Assembly: GCF_000241955.1 (NCBI RefSeq)
Contig: NC_016818.1
Location: 2,666,001 to 2,730,000, forward strand
Reading direction: 5' to 3'
DNA from: Rahnella aquatilis CIP 78.65 = ATCC 33071
GTDB taxonomy: Bacteria; Pseudomonadota; Gammaproteobacteria; Enterobacterales; Enterobacteriaceae
DNA length: 64,000 nucleotides
Of this stretch, positions 1-7,623 are shown one piece after another; within the stretch, counting starts at the first letter, position 1; each line of letters opens with the position of its first letter. The position numbers were made by a program, and so were the translations under genes. The notes beneath the pieces are model-generated. The model was not told the origin of the DNA. It saw only the letters and a list, made by a program, of their open reading frames with translations, and made no database searches.

Positions 1-597
1 GTTTCGGTGGGAACGGTACGCAAAGCGCTTTCGGCGCTGACGACGGAAGGCATGCTGATGCGGCGTCGCAAGACGGGCACCGTGGTCACTGGCTGGGCAC
101 CACTGCACAATCTCAGTTATTTCTTTCAGTATTTCCGCCTGCATGGCCGCGACGGTGCGTTACTGAATTCCGAGACGATTTTGCTCGATCATCAGACCGG
201 CGAAGCCAGCGCCCGTGAAGCCGAAAAGCTGCAAATCGACGACGGCGCACCGGTTATCCGCATCCGCCGTTTACGCCGGGTTAAAGGCATTCCCGCCATG
301 CACGAACGGCTGGTATTACCGGCCGAACGCCTGCCGGATTTCCCTGCTGCGGATGATTTACCGCCGCTGCTTTACCGTTTTCTGCTGGAAAAATACGGGG
401 TTCGCGTGGCAGCCGTGCGCGAGCAGCTCATCGCCGAGATGGCCGATGCCGACGACCTGAAATGGCTGGAACTCGAGGCCCCGCACGCGGTGATGGTGAT
501 CGACGAAGTGTCGTTTGATCAAAGCGCCGTACCGGTGATCATGGCGCACCACAGGTTCAGCACCGATCACTTTATGTATGTGAATGAGATCCGCTAG
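1..597 (+). CDS. GntR family transcriptional regulator with UTRA domain, 5' truncated
   Basis: This is the C-terminal part of a HutC/FarR-type GntR regulator. The open frame runs into the left window edge, so the start codon and most of the DNA-binding domain are missing. The first visible residues (VGTVRKALSALTTEGML) are the end of a winged helix-turn-helix recognition helix and wing, followed by RRRKTGTVV. The remaining ~165 residues match a UTRA ligand-binding domain, with hallmarks such as EAEKLQIDDGAPVIRIRRLR and HERLVLPAERLPDF. UTRA domains bind small effectors such as sugars or amino acids; the ligand is not evident here. The gene converges on the LysR gene across a repeat-filled gap. 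It probably controls genes to the left of the window, though a role in the peptide cluster to its right is possible. Confidence 0.9.
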   Translation, partial: VSVGTVRKALSALTTEGMLMRRRKTGTVVTGWAPLHNLSYFFQYFRLHGRDGALLNSETILLDHQTGEASAREAEKLQIDDGAPVIRIRRLRRVKGIPAMHERLVLPAERLPDFPAADDLPPLLYRFLLEKYGVRVAAVREQLIAEMADADDLKWLELEAPHAVMVIDEVSFDQSAVPVIMAHHRFSTDHFMYVNEIR

Positions 598-639
598 TGG
601 CAGGGGGCGGCTGCAACGGGGCCGCTTTAAAATCAACTT

Positions 640-890
640 CAACTTCAAATTCAAGGTCGTGGGCTCGCCGCCCACACTGGCCCAGAGGACGCGTAAGCGC
701 GCGCCCTCTGGACTCCCGCGCTTTTTTACTGCGCGCTTCGCTCGCTGGCTATGTTTCAGGTAGCGCAGCGACAGGCTGGAAATCTTGCCGCTGCGCGGTG
801 CCTTCTCTCGGTCCTGGAGCCTTTGGTCTCCAGGCCGCTCCGTTCAGCAAGATTTCTGAATCGCCCGCACGATCTTAAATTCAACGGCGG
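640..890. repeat. Nested inverted-repeat element, ~245 bp
   Basis: The ends (about 643-664 and 863-884) form an imperfect inverted repeat; AATTCAAGGTCGTG pairs with the complement of CACGATCTTAAATT. Inside lie several further stems: CAGAGG/CCTCTG around an alternating GCGC stretch (683-710), GCGCAGCG/CGCTGCGC (about 763-797), GAAATCTTGC/GCAAGATTTC (about 779-856), and CCTGGAG/CTCCAGG (about 813-835). The density of pairing is unlikely by chance. It may be a mobile non-coding element or a structured transcript. No second copy is visible in the window. Confidence 0.6.
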
Positions 891-905
891 ACTGTTTTAT
901 CTTTA

Positions 906-1044
906 CTCCTCCCCCTGCGAAGGGAGGTTGGGAGGGGGAGGTTGGGAGGGGGTTTTACGGGCTAACACTTTGTCGAAGCCAACTTTAACTTATTGATTTT
1001 ACTTTAATACCCCACCCCAACCCTCCCCTTCGCAGGGGAGGGAG
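906..1044. repeat. Interspersed hairpin repeat, full copy 1
   Basis: Each end is a hairpin built on CCCCTGCGAAGGGG-type sequence and the two ends are inverted relative to each other. They flank a ~60-base A/T-rich middle that ends TTTAATACCCCACCCCAACC. The left end carries a partial internal duplication of GGTTGGGAGGGGG. The copy sits 6 bases after the LysR stop codon. The middle segment is recognisably the same as in the copies at 5888, 16507 and 49287. Confidence 0.85.
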
Positions 1045-1050
1045 TAAGGC

Positions 1051-1941
1051 TCAGACTCCCTGAATTCTGAGATCCCACAGCTTATTCCGTATCAGTTGTT
1101 TCAGCCTCAGCGCCGCCTGTGACGCAGGCTGATCCCGCCGGCTCAGCAAAATCACCTCAAACGGCAGCGGTTCCGCGACTGCCACGATCTTCAGCTGATC
1201 GACATACCGCCGGGCGGTAAAGGTATCGACCACGCCGACACCGCCGCCCGCCAGCACCATGTCAGCGATCACTGAGTAGGTTTTGATATACAGCGCCGAG
1301 TGCGGCATCAGGCCGTTTTCGCGCAGGACGCGGTTGAGCACCTGCCCCAGCGGATCCTGTTGCTGCAACATCAGCAAATCGTTCTCACACAACCACGCCA
1401 GTGATACCGGCCCTTCGACCGGGGAATCTTTGGGCAGGAGTGCGACCATATTGGCCTGATAGATCGACTCAGCAACCAGTTCCTGCGTGGCCTGCTCGCC
1501 AAATGCCAGCGCGAAATCCATTTTGTATTGCAGTAAGTCCTGACTCAGGGTGTTGAAATGCCCGGTCACCAGCTCAACGCTGCCGCCGGGCGTCTGACGG
1601 CGGAAATCCACCAGCACCGGCGCCATCACGCTGTGGCCGAGGGCGTGCGCCGAACCGATGCGCACATGCTGGCCTTCGCCCTGACGCAGTTGTTCCGCCA
1701 GCTCACCGATGGCCTGAATATGGCTGAACAACGCTTCGACTTCCGGCATCAACCGCCGCCCTTCCGGCGTCACAATCAGCCCTTGCGGCGTGCGGTCAAA
1801 CAGCGTGAAGCCCAGTTGCTGCTCAGCGTGATTCAGTACGCGGCTGACATTCGGCTGCGACACGTTCAGCAGGCGCGCCGCGCCGCTGACGCTGCCCGCC
1901 TGTAACACGGCCTGAAACACTTCGATGTGGCGTAAGCGCAT
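1051..1941 (-). CDS. LysR family transcriptional regulator
   Basis: The 296-residue length is typical of the family. The N-terminus (MRLRHIEVFQAVLQAGSVSGAARLLNVSQPNVSRVLNH, described here only as a pattern) is a LysR winged helix-turn-helix, and the rest is a periplasmic-binding-protein-like effector domain. A start preceded by AGGGCAGCA at 1941 fits. The gene is the last of the minus-strand D-peptide cluster, only 7 bases beyond the M55 peptidase stop codon, so it may be co-transcribed with it. A LysR gene at the 3' end of its presumed operon, rather than divergent from it, is less usual. Target and ligand are unknown; regulation of the cluster is inferred from position. Confidence 0.92.
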   Translation of the reverse strand: MRLRHIEVFQAVLQAGSVSGAARLLNVSQPNVSRVLNHAEQQLGFTLFDRTPQGLIVTPEGRRLMPEVEALFSHIQAIGELAEQLRQGEGQHVRIGSAHALGHSVMAPVLVDFRRQTPGGSVELVTGHFNTLSQDLLQYKMDFALAFGEQATQELVAESIYQANMVALLPKDSPVEGPVSLAWLCENDLLMLQQQDPLGQVLNRVLRENGLMPHSALYIKTYSVIADMVLAGGGVGVVDTFTARRYVDQLKIVAVAEPLPFEVILLSRRDQPASQAALRLKQLIRNKLWDLRIQGV

Positions 1942-1948
1942 TGCTGCC

Positions 1949-2770
1949 CTATTTCTGCGTGGTGGCTAAGTACGAGAAAGCACTTAACAGGCTGATAATA
2001 TTAGCAACGGTCGGACTGTGATAACCGACGGTGACGGCATCAAGGCGCTCGACACCGGGGATCAGACAGAATAAATCTGCCAGGACCGGTTTCGCAGTCA
2101 TCAGTTCGAGATGATACGGCGCACTGAATCTTCCGGCGGTGAGCGGCGCAGGTTTGCTGACCGCAATTGTCGCCTGTTTGCGGATTTTGGCGCAGGCAAT
2201 CGACGGGCTGTCGGATTCGGCGGCATTGGCGGAAATCGCCCGTTTGACGCAGACATACTGCGATTCAGGGTAATAACGACGGATCCAGCTTTCGAGATGA
2301 TCGTCGCCGGTCACCAGCCACAACGGAACGTTGAGTTCAGCACCGGCGGCGGCGTATAAGTCGCTTTCGCCCACCACATTGCCATTGAGTTTTACCCGGT
2401 AAAACGCACGACCATTGATGGTGTGCGCCAGTACACCGTTTTCACCCGCAGCCGTGTGATAACCGACAAACATCAGGCCATCGTATTGCTGTTGTTGCAG
2501 CCCTTCGACCATCGACAATCCGCGTGGTTTGCCCTGTACCAGCCGGGCGCGCGGGTCGATTTTATCGGCGCGCAGGTTTTGCATCATCGCGTGGCTGTCG
2601 GCCACCGTCACTTCCATCGCGCCACCGGCAAACGCACCATCGATAGCGGCATTAACTTCGCCTTCCATCAGCGCACGGGCAGCCTCATAATCCGCGTTTC
2701 CCGGGCTGCATTGTTCCGGGCGCATCACGCCTGCAATACCTTCAATGTCTGCAGAGATAAACACTTTCAT
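1949..2770 (-). CDS. M55 family D-aminopeptidase (DppA type)
   Basis: This is a zinc metallopeptidase of the M55 family, whose founder, Bacillus DppA, releases N-terminal D-Ala from peptides. At 273 residues it has the usual length. The DppA di-zinc ligands can be read in order: D8 and E10 in SADIEG, H60 in ADSHA, H105 in VGYH and E135 in VVGE. The catalytic histidine is H116 in GVLAHTING. All are present, so the enzyme should be active. It lies downstream of the P1 peptidase, separated by a short hairpin repeat, and upstream of the LysR gene. Its neighbours suggest that it trims D-residues from imported peptides. The exact substrate is inferred, not shown. Confidence 0.93.
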   Translation of the reverse strand: MKVFISADIEGIAGVMRPEQCSPGNADYEAARALMEGEVNAAIDGAFAGGAMEVTVADSHAMMQNLRADKIDPRARLVQGKPRGLSMVEGLQQQQYDGLMFVGYHTAAGENGVLAHTINGRAFYRVKLNGNVVGESDLYAAAGAELNVPLWLVTGDDHLESWIRRYYPESQYVCVKRAISANAAESDSPSIACAKIRKQATIAVSKPAPLTAGRFSAPYHLELMTAKPVLADLFCLIPGVERLDAVTVGYHSPTVANIISLLSAFSYLATTQK

Positions 2771-2822
2771 CAGTTGTTCCCTTTTAGTTTGGTTACCAGA
2801 TGGAGGTCACACCCACACCCCA

Positions 2823-2848
2823 GCCTTCCCATCGTGAGGGGGGAAGGC
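2823..2848. repeat. Single hairpin between peptidase genes
   Basis: GCCTTCCC (2823-2830) pairs with GGGAAGGC (2841-2848). It sits 6 bases after the stop codon of the P1 peptidase and is flanked by ACACCCCAG, resembling the outer edge of the interspersed repeat. It has no T-run, so it is more likely an mRNA-stabilising or repeat-derived hairpin than a terminator. Confidence 0.55.
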
Positions 2849-2854
2849 GCCAGG

Positions 2855-3919
2855 CTAGTTCGCCAGGTTATCTAATACGTCACTCAACCCCAGCCGGTAA
2901 TGCCCGTCAAATCCGCAGACGGTTTCCGCACTCAGTAAGGCATCAATAATAGCGTGTTCTGTGGCGTCTGCCGCCAGCGCCAGTAACGGCTCAAGTTCGG
3001 CATCCGGTAATGTGACGCCGTCACGTTGCGTCGAGAATGCCAGCGCGATATCTCCTGAACCATGCCCCCAGTAACTGCCCAGACGCCCTAACCCGGCACC
3101 GGCGCGTTTGGCGATGCGTCCGAGCTGGCGGCTGTCGAGATAGCGGTCGCAGGCCATCACGATGATCACCGAACCGGCATCCACCTGCGGGGCCAGTTGC
3201 GGCTGGATTTTTGCGATGGCTTCTCCGGCGCGCACACCGTCAAGCGTCAGGTCCGAGAGTTTGCCGAAGTTTGCCAGCACCAGTACGCCTAACGTCGCGT
3301 TAAGCGTTTCGCACCAGCGCGAAGCCGTGCCGATACCGCCTTTTAAGCCGAAACTGCTCATACCACGTCCGGCCCCCACGCTGCCACGGGCGAAGGCTTT
3401 TGTCGCGCCGTCGAGTGCGGCCAGCGCGTCGTCTTCACTGACCGCCATCGCCTGTATATCGTTAAGATAGAAATCGTTGCACTCAAGGATAACCGGATTG
3501 ATGGTAGCGTCAGGACGGCCAATCTGCGGGAATTGCCGGCAGCTGCGCTTTACCAGCGCATTAAACAAGGTGCCGGTGGCGAAGGTATTGCTGAGCAGTA
3601 GCGGGGTTTGCAGCTCGCCCAGCTCCATCACCTGGATAAGCCCCATCGGTTTGCCGAACCCGTTTAACACTGCCACGCCGCACGGCAACGGTTTTCCATA
3701 CAGATTGTCGCCGGGTGGCACAATGGCGGTGACGCCGGTCTGCACATCCCCCGCCGACAGCGTGCTGTGACCGACGGTCACTCCGGCGACGTCGGTGAGG
3801 CTATTGGTTGCACCGCAGGGAAATCGCGGGCGGAAAATCTGGCGCGAGGTGCGCCAGCGTTGCAGCAAGGCAGACAGCGCCTGCTGCTGAAATTCGTCTT
3901 CATGTTCTTGCGAAGGCAT
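2855..3919 (-). CDS. P1 family peptidase (DmpA/L-aminopeptidase D-Ala-esterase type)
   Basis: This is an N-terminal-nucleophile hydrolase of the DmpA/BapA family. Members autocleave between a Gly and a Ser, and the new N-terminal Ser attacks N-terminal residues of peptides, including D-Ala amides and esters or beta-peptides. The 354 residues cover the full precursor. The expected self-cleavage site G249-S250 is present in DAGSVIIVMACD, at the numbering of the Ochrobactrum enzyme. Conserved stretches include GVTVGHST near residue 46 and the glycine-rich GSVGAGRGM near 179. The gene lies between the ABC permeases and the M55 D-aminopeptidase in one minus-strand block, which supports a role in degrading imported unusual peptides. 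Confidence 0.93.
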   Translation of the reverse strand: MPSQEHEDEFQQQALSALLQRWRTSRQIFRPRFPCGATNSLTDVAGVTVGHSTLSAGDVQTGVTAIVPPGDNLYGKPLPCGVAVLNGFGKPMGLIQVMELGELQTPLLLSNTFATGTLFNALVKRSCRQFPQIGRPDATINPVILECNDFYLNDIQAMAVSEDDALAALDGATKAFARGSVGAGRGMSSFGLKGGIGTASRWCETLNATLGVLVLANFGKLSDLTLDGVRAGEAIAKIQPQLAPQVDAGSVIIVMACDRYLDSRQLGRIAKRAGAGLGRLGSYWGHGSGDIALAFSTQRDGVTLPDAELEPLLALAADATEHAIIDALLSAETVCGFDGHYRLGLSDVLDNLAN

Positions 3920-3963
3920 CAGTTTTCCGTTTCAGACTTTCGGTTCACAAAGGCGTGTTCCGA

Positions 3964-4875
3964 TTACTTTTTCAGTTTAGGATCCAGCGTGTCACGCAAC
4001 GCGTCACCGAGCAGATTAAATGCCAGGACTGTGAGGAATATCGCCAGCCCCGGAAACACACTGACGTTCCATTTGCCCGCCATCATCATATTGCGGCTCA
4101 TCGCCAGAATATTGCCCCACTCCGGCACATCAGGCTCCGGCCCCAGACCGATAAAACTCAGGCTGGCCGCGGTCAGAATACTGGTGCCGATACGCATGGT
4201 GAAATAGACGATGACGTTTGAAAGCGTGCCCGGCAGGATATGGCGTAAAATCACCACCCTGTCCGGCGCACCGACGCAGCGAACCGCTTCGATATAGGCA
4301 CTTTGTTTAATCGATAACGTGGCGGCACGCACGATGCGGGCAAACACCGGCACACTGAATACCGCGACCGCAATAATCACGTTATTCAGCCCCGGCCCCA
4401 GAATAGCCACCACGGCAATTGCCAGCAACATACCGGGAAAGGCGAACAGCACATCGGAGCCGCGCATGATCAGCATGTCCAGCCAGCGGCCGTAATATCC
4501 GGCCAGCAGCCCCAGTAACACACCGGCAATCATGCCAAGTGTGACCGAAAAAATGCCGACGTAAAGGGAGATACGCGCGCCGTAAATGATACGACTGAGA
4601 ACGTCGCGGCCTAAGTCGTCCGTGCCGAACCAGTGTTCAGGCGTCGGACCGACACCGAGTGCCATCCAGTCCGGCGTCATCGGATCAAAAGGTGCCAGCC
4701 ACGGCGCGAACACCGCGACAAGCACCAGCAGCAGGAGGAATCCTCCCGACACCAGCGCCATCGGATGACGAATAAAGGTGTGGAAAAAGTCGTACCACGG
4801 CGAACGGATGTCATCGTTTTGCGAGGCCACCGCAGCCGGTGTGGTTTCTTCCAGCACAGAGACAGGATCGGTCAT
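3964..4875 (-). CDS. Peptide ABC transporter permease, DppC/GsiD type
   Basis: This is an inner-membrane permease of the oligopeptide (OppC/DppC/GsiD) class. Residues ~35-60 form the first membrane span, followed by the WFGTDDLGRDVLSR signature of the C-type subunit. The cytoplasmic EAA loop reads EAVRCVGAPDRVVILRHILPG, which couples to the ATPase. Five to six membrane segments and a length of 303 residues fit the family. A start at 4875 has AGGAG upstream. It follows the B-type permease with a 9-base gap and is part of the GsiABCD-like importer of this cluster. Confidence 0.93.
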   Translation of the reverse strand: MTDPVSVLEETTPAAVASQNDDIRSPWYDFFHTFIRHPMALVSGGFLLLLVLVAVFAPWLAPFDPMTPDWMALGVGPTPEHWFGTDDLGRDVLSRIIYGARISLYVGIFSVTLGMIAGVLLGLLAGYYGRWLDMLIMRGSDVLFAFPGMLLAIAVVAILGPGLNNVIIAVAVFSVPVFARIVRAATLSIKQSAYIEAVRCVGAPDRVVILRHILPGTLSNVIVYFTMRIGTSILTAASLSFIGLGPEPDVPEWGNILAMSRNMMMAGKWNVSVFPGLAIFLTVLAFNLLGDALRDTLDPKLKK

Positions 4876-4884
4876 GAGCAGCTC

Positions 4885-5805
4885 CTAACGCAGACGGATA
4901 GCCGGATTGACCACCGCATAAAGCAGGTCAACCAGCAGGTTTATCAGAATAAATTCAAAGACAAACAGCATCACCAGCGCCTGAATCACCGGCTGATCCT
5001 GCGTTTTGATGGATTCAATCAGTAACCAGCCCAGCCCCGGCCAACTGAACACGCTTTCGACGATAATCGAGCCACCGAGCAAAAAGCCAAATTGCAGGCC
5101 CAGCATGGTGATAATCGGGATCAGTGCATTGCGCATGATGTGTTTCCAGGTCACCCGGCGTGCGCGTAAACCTTTGGCATTAGCGGTGCGCACATAATCT
5201 TCCTGCGCCACATCGAGAAATGCCGAGCGGGTGAAACGCGCCATGACCGCCGCCACCGACGAACCCAGCGTTATCGCCGGTAAGATAATGTCAGCAGGCG
5301 AGTTAAATCCGCTGACGGCGAATATCCCGAACGGCATGGCGACAAACTGGATCAGCAGCAATCCGAGCCAGAACGGCGGCATGGAAATCCCGCCGACCGC
5401 CATGCTCATCAGCGTCCAGTCCTGCCATTTTCCGCGTTTGAGCGCGGAAACGACGCCAATCACCAGTCCCAGCACCACCGACCACGCGAAACCCGCCAGC
5501 GCCAGCAACAGGGTCGGCATAAAACCGCTTTCAATGACACTTAACACTGGCTGACGGGTGCGGTAAGTCGTGCCCAGATCGCCGTGGATCATGCCGTCCA
5601 GCCAGTGCCAGTACTGCGCAGGCAGCGGATCGTTCAGGCCAAGCAGTTGCCGTGCTGACTCAACCGCCTCAACCGGCGCATCCTGACCGGCGTAAATACG
5701 CGCGGGGTCACCCGGCAGCAGCTTGATAAATCCGAAAACCAGTAACGACACCACCAGTAAAACGGGGATCATTTCCAGTATCCGGCGGATAAAGTAGGTC
5801 AGCAT
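4885..5805 (-). CDS. Peptide ABC transporter permease, DppB/GsiC type
   Basis: This B-type permease pairs with the GsiD-like subunit. The N-terminus MLTYFIRRILEMIPVLLVVSLLVFG and the following LLPGDPAR are classic for the OppB/DppB/GsiC family. The EAA-like loop is present as YVRTANAKGLRARRVTWKHI. The length of 306 residues is identical to that usual for GsiC. The gene is separated from the upstream binding-protein gene by a 237-base gap that holds a hairpin repeat copy. That could let the binding protein be made in excess over the membrane subunits. Confidence 0.93.
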   Translation of the reverse strand: MLTYFIRRILEMIPVLLVVSLLVFGFIKLLPGDPARIYAGQDAPVEAVESARQLLGLNDPLPAQYWHWLDGMIHGDLGTTYRTRQPVLSVIESGFMPTLLLALAGFAWSVVLGLVIGVVSALKRGKWQDWTLMSMAVGGISMPPFWLGLLLIQFVAMPFGIFAVSGFNSPADIILPAITLGSSVAAVMARFTRSAFLDVAQEDYVRTANAKGLRARRVTWKHIMRNALIPIITMLGLQFGFLLGGSIIVESVFSWPGLGWLLIESIKTQDQPVIQALVMLFVFEFILINLLVDLLYAVVNPAIRLR

Positions 5806-5832
5806 AAAAATGATTCCCTGAATTCAGTAAAT

Positions 5833-5853
5833 TCCCTCCCCTGCGAAGGGGAA
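5833..5853. repeat. Partial hairpin of the interspersed repeat
   Basis: CCCTCCCCTGCGAAGGGGA is the outer hairpin of the repeat family. It lies about 35 bases from the full copy at 5888-6014, so this gap holds one and a half elements. Confidence 0.6.
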
Positions 5854-5887
5854 AGCAGACCGGAACACACATTGGTTTTGCCCTTTG

Positions 5888-6014
5888 CTCCTCCCCCTGC
5901 GAAGGGGGCGGTTGGGAGGGGGTTTACCAGACAAAACCACTGTCAAGACACACATAAACTTTGGTTTTTGACCTTAATACCCCACCCCAACCCTCCCCTT
6001 CGCAGGGAAGGGAG
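5888..6014. repeat. Interspersed hairpin repeat, full copy 2
   Basis: The order is the same as in copy 1: a CTCCCCCTGCGAAGGGGG hairpin, a diverged A/T-rich middle, ACCTTAATACCCCACCCC, then an inverted CCCTTCGCAGGG hairpin. It lies between the binding-protein stop codon and the permease start, inside an apparent operon. Confidence 0.85.
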
Positions 6015-6042
6015 TTACCCGCGAACATCTTCCGGCAATTGA

Positions 6043-7587
6043 TTATTTAAATTGTGCCTGATTAAAAATCAGCGAGCCGTCGGCCAGCATGTAAACCCCG
6101 GAAAGATCTTTGCTCTTGCCCACCAGGTTATCCGGCACGCCGAGATAGGCCATCGGCGCATCCGCCCACAGCAGTTTTTGCGCATCGGCATAAGCCGCTT
6201 TACGTTTCTCCACATCAGCCGTTTGCAGACCGGCAGTGATCGCCGCATCCACCTGTTTGTTGCTGTAATAAGAAACGTTATAAGCCGAAGGGATCCAGGA
6301 TTCGGTGGCGAACAGCGGGCGCAGCGCCCAGTCTGCATCACCGGTCGAGGCCGACCATGCACCGTAATACATTTCCACTTTGGCATCCGCCGGTTTCGGT
6401 GTGCTCCACAGACGTTGTGTCAGCGTTCCGGCATCCATCGGCACCAGCTTGACGCGAACCCCAATCAGGGAAAGCTGTTGTTTCAGGAATTGCGCACTGC
6501 GGATACGGTCGGTTTTGTTCGAGCTCCACATCTCAACGTCGAAGCCCTTTTCATATCCGGCTTCCTTCATCAGCGCCTTCGCTTTAGCGATGTTATAGCT
6601 GTAATCCGGCGTGGTTTGTTTCTGATAGAACTGGACATTTTTCGGCAGCGGCGAGGTAGACGGCGATCCCAGACCGGCGAAACCAACTTTCAGCCACAAA
6701 TTACGGTCGATGGCGTAGTTGATCGCCTGACGGACACGCACGTCAGAGAACTCTTTTTTCTGCGTATTGAAGGCGATGTAATACAGATAAATACCCGGAT
6801 CCTGTGCGATATCCAGTTTCGGATCGCTCTTCACGGTATCCACCAGATCGGAGGGCAACGGATAGACGGCGTCCACGCCGCCCGATTTCAGTTTCGCTAC
6901 CTGCGTGGAATCTTCCGGTGTCGGGTATAACGTGACGGAATCCACTTTCGGCCAGCCTTTCTGCCAGTAATTGTCGAATTTCACCAGTTTGACGTCTTTA
7001 CCCTGCTGCCATTCCACAAATTTAAACGGACCGGTTCCTACCGGATGCACGCTCAGGTCCTGTTCGTTCGGGTATTGTTTTAACGACGCCGGGCTGTGCA
7101 TCACCGCAGACGGGTGTGCGAGGGTGTTGATCATTGCGCCAAACGGTTTGTTCAGGGTGATTTTTACCTGATACGGGCTGACCACTTCAACGGATTTAAT
7201 CATGCTGAACAGTGAGTTACGTTTCAGGTGATTGGCCGGATTGGCCAGACGATCAAGGTTGGCTTTTACCGCGTCAGCATTGAACGGCGTGCCGTCCTGG
7301 AAAGTCACGTCGTGACGCAGATTAAGGGTGAATTCGGTAGCATCGCTGTTACTGGTGTAATCGGTCGCCAGCACCGGCACCACGGCCATTTTGCTGTCGA
7401 ACTGGAACAGACGTTCAAAAATGCCGCTCTGAATGGAATAGCTCAGCGTATCTGTGGTGTCGTGCGGGTCAAAACCGGTCACGTCGGCATACATGGAAAT
7501 ACGCAGATCTTTGGCCTGAGCCGATGCCGCAAAACAAAGCGCCAGTCCGGCGGCAAGCAGGCTTTTACGCACTAAAGTCGGATGCAT
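6043..7587 (-). CDS. Family-5 periplasmic peptide-binding protein (GsiB/DppA-binding type)
   Basis: This is a secreted solute-binding protein of the Opp/Dpp/Gsi class. Residues 1-25 are a Sec signal peptide (basic start, hydrophobic core, cleavage near SAQA-KDLR). The family pattern follows: DVTGFDPHDT near the mature N-terminus, the LRHDVTFQDGTPFNADAV domain signature, and HPVGTGPFKF. The length of 514 residues matches GsiB-like proteins. The start at 7587 has AGGAG seven bases upstream. It sits between the fused ATPase and the permeases, in the order ATPase-SBP-permeases seen in gsiABCD. The natural ligand is unknown; a peptide with D-residues or gamma-linked residues is inferred from the enzymes in the cluster. 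Confidence 0.93.
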   Translation of the reverse strand: MHPTLVRKSLLAAGLALCFAASAQAKDLRISMYADVTGFDPHDTTDTLSYSIQSGIFERLFQFDSKMAVVPVLATDYTSNSDATEFTLNLRHDVTFQDGTPFNADAVKANLDRLANPANHLKRNSLFSMIKSVEVVSPYQVKITLNKPFGAMINTLAHPSAVMHSPASLKQYPNEQDLSVHPVGTGPFKFVEWQQGKDVKLVKFDNYWQKGWPKVDSVTLYPTPEDSTQVAKLKSGGVDAVYPLPSDLVDTVKSDPKLDIAQDPGIYLYYIAFNTQKKEFSDVRVRQAINYAIDRNLWLKVGFAGLGSPSTSPLPKNVQFYQKQTTPDYSYNIAKAKALMKEAGYEKGFDVEMWSSNKTDRIRSAQFLKQQLSLIGVRVKLVPMDAGTLTQRLWSTPKPADAKVEMYYGAWSASTGDADWALRPLFATESWIPSAYNVSYYSNKQVDAAITAGLQTADVEKRKAAYADAQKLLWADAPMAYLGVPDNLVGKSKDLSGVYMLADGSLIFNQAQFK

Positions 7588-7623
7588 GGTGTTCTCCTGT
7601 GTGTCCCAAAAAAGAATGTTGAG

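Larger units (their letters stand above)
598..1050. other. Gene-free convergent gap filled by two repeat structures
   Basis: No credible gene lies between the GntR and LysR stop codons. The left two thirds are a nested inverted-repeat element and the right third is a full copy of the interspersed hairpin repeat, both listed separately. The open frames here run through the repeats and have no family signature. Confidence 0.7.

Noticed and set aside
597..996. Two overlapping open frames right of the GntR gene
   Set aside because: They are read from the nested palindrome and hairpin repeat and lack credible starts or homology.
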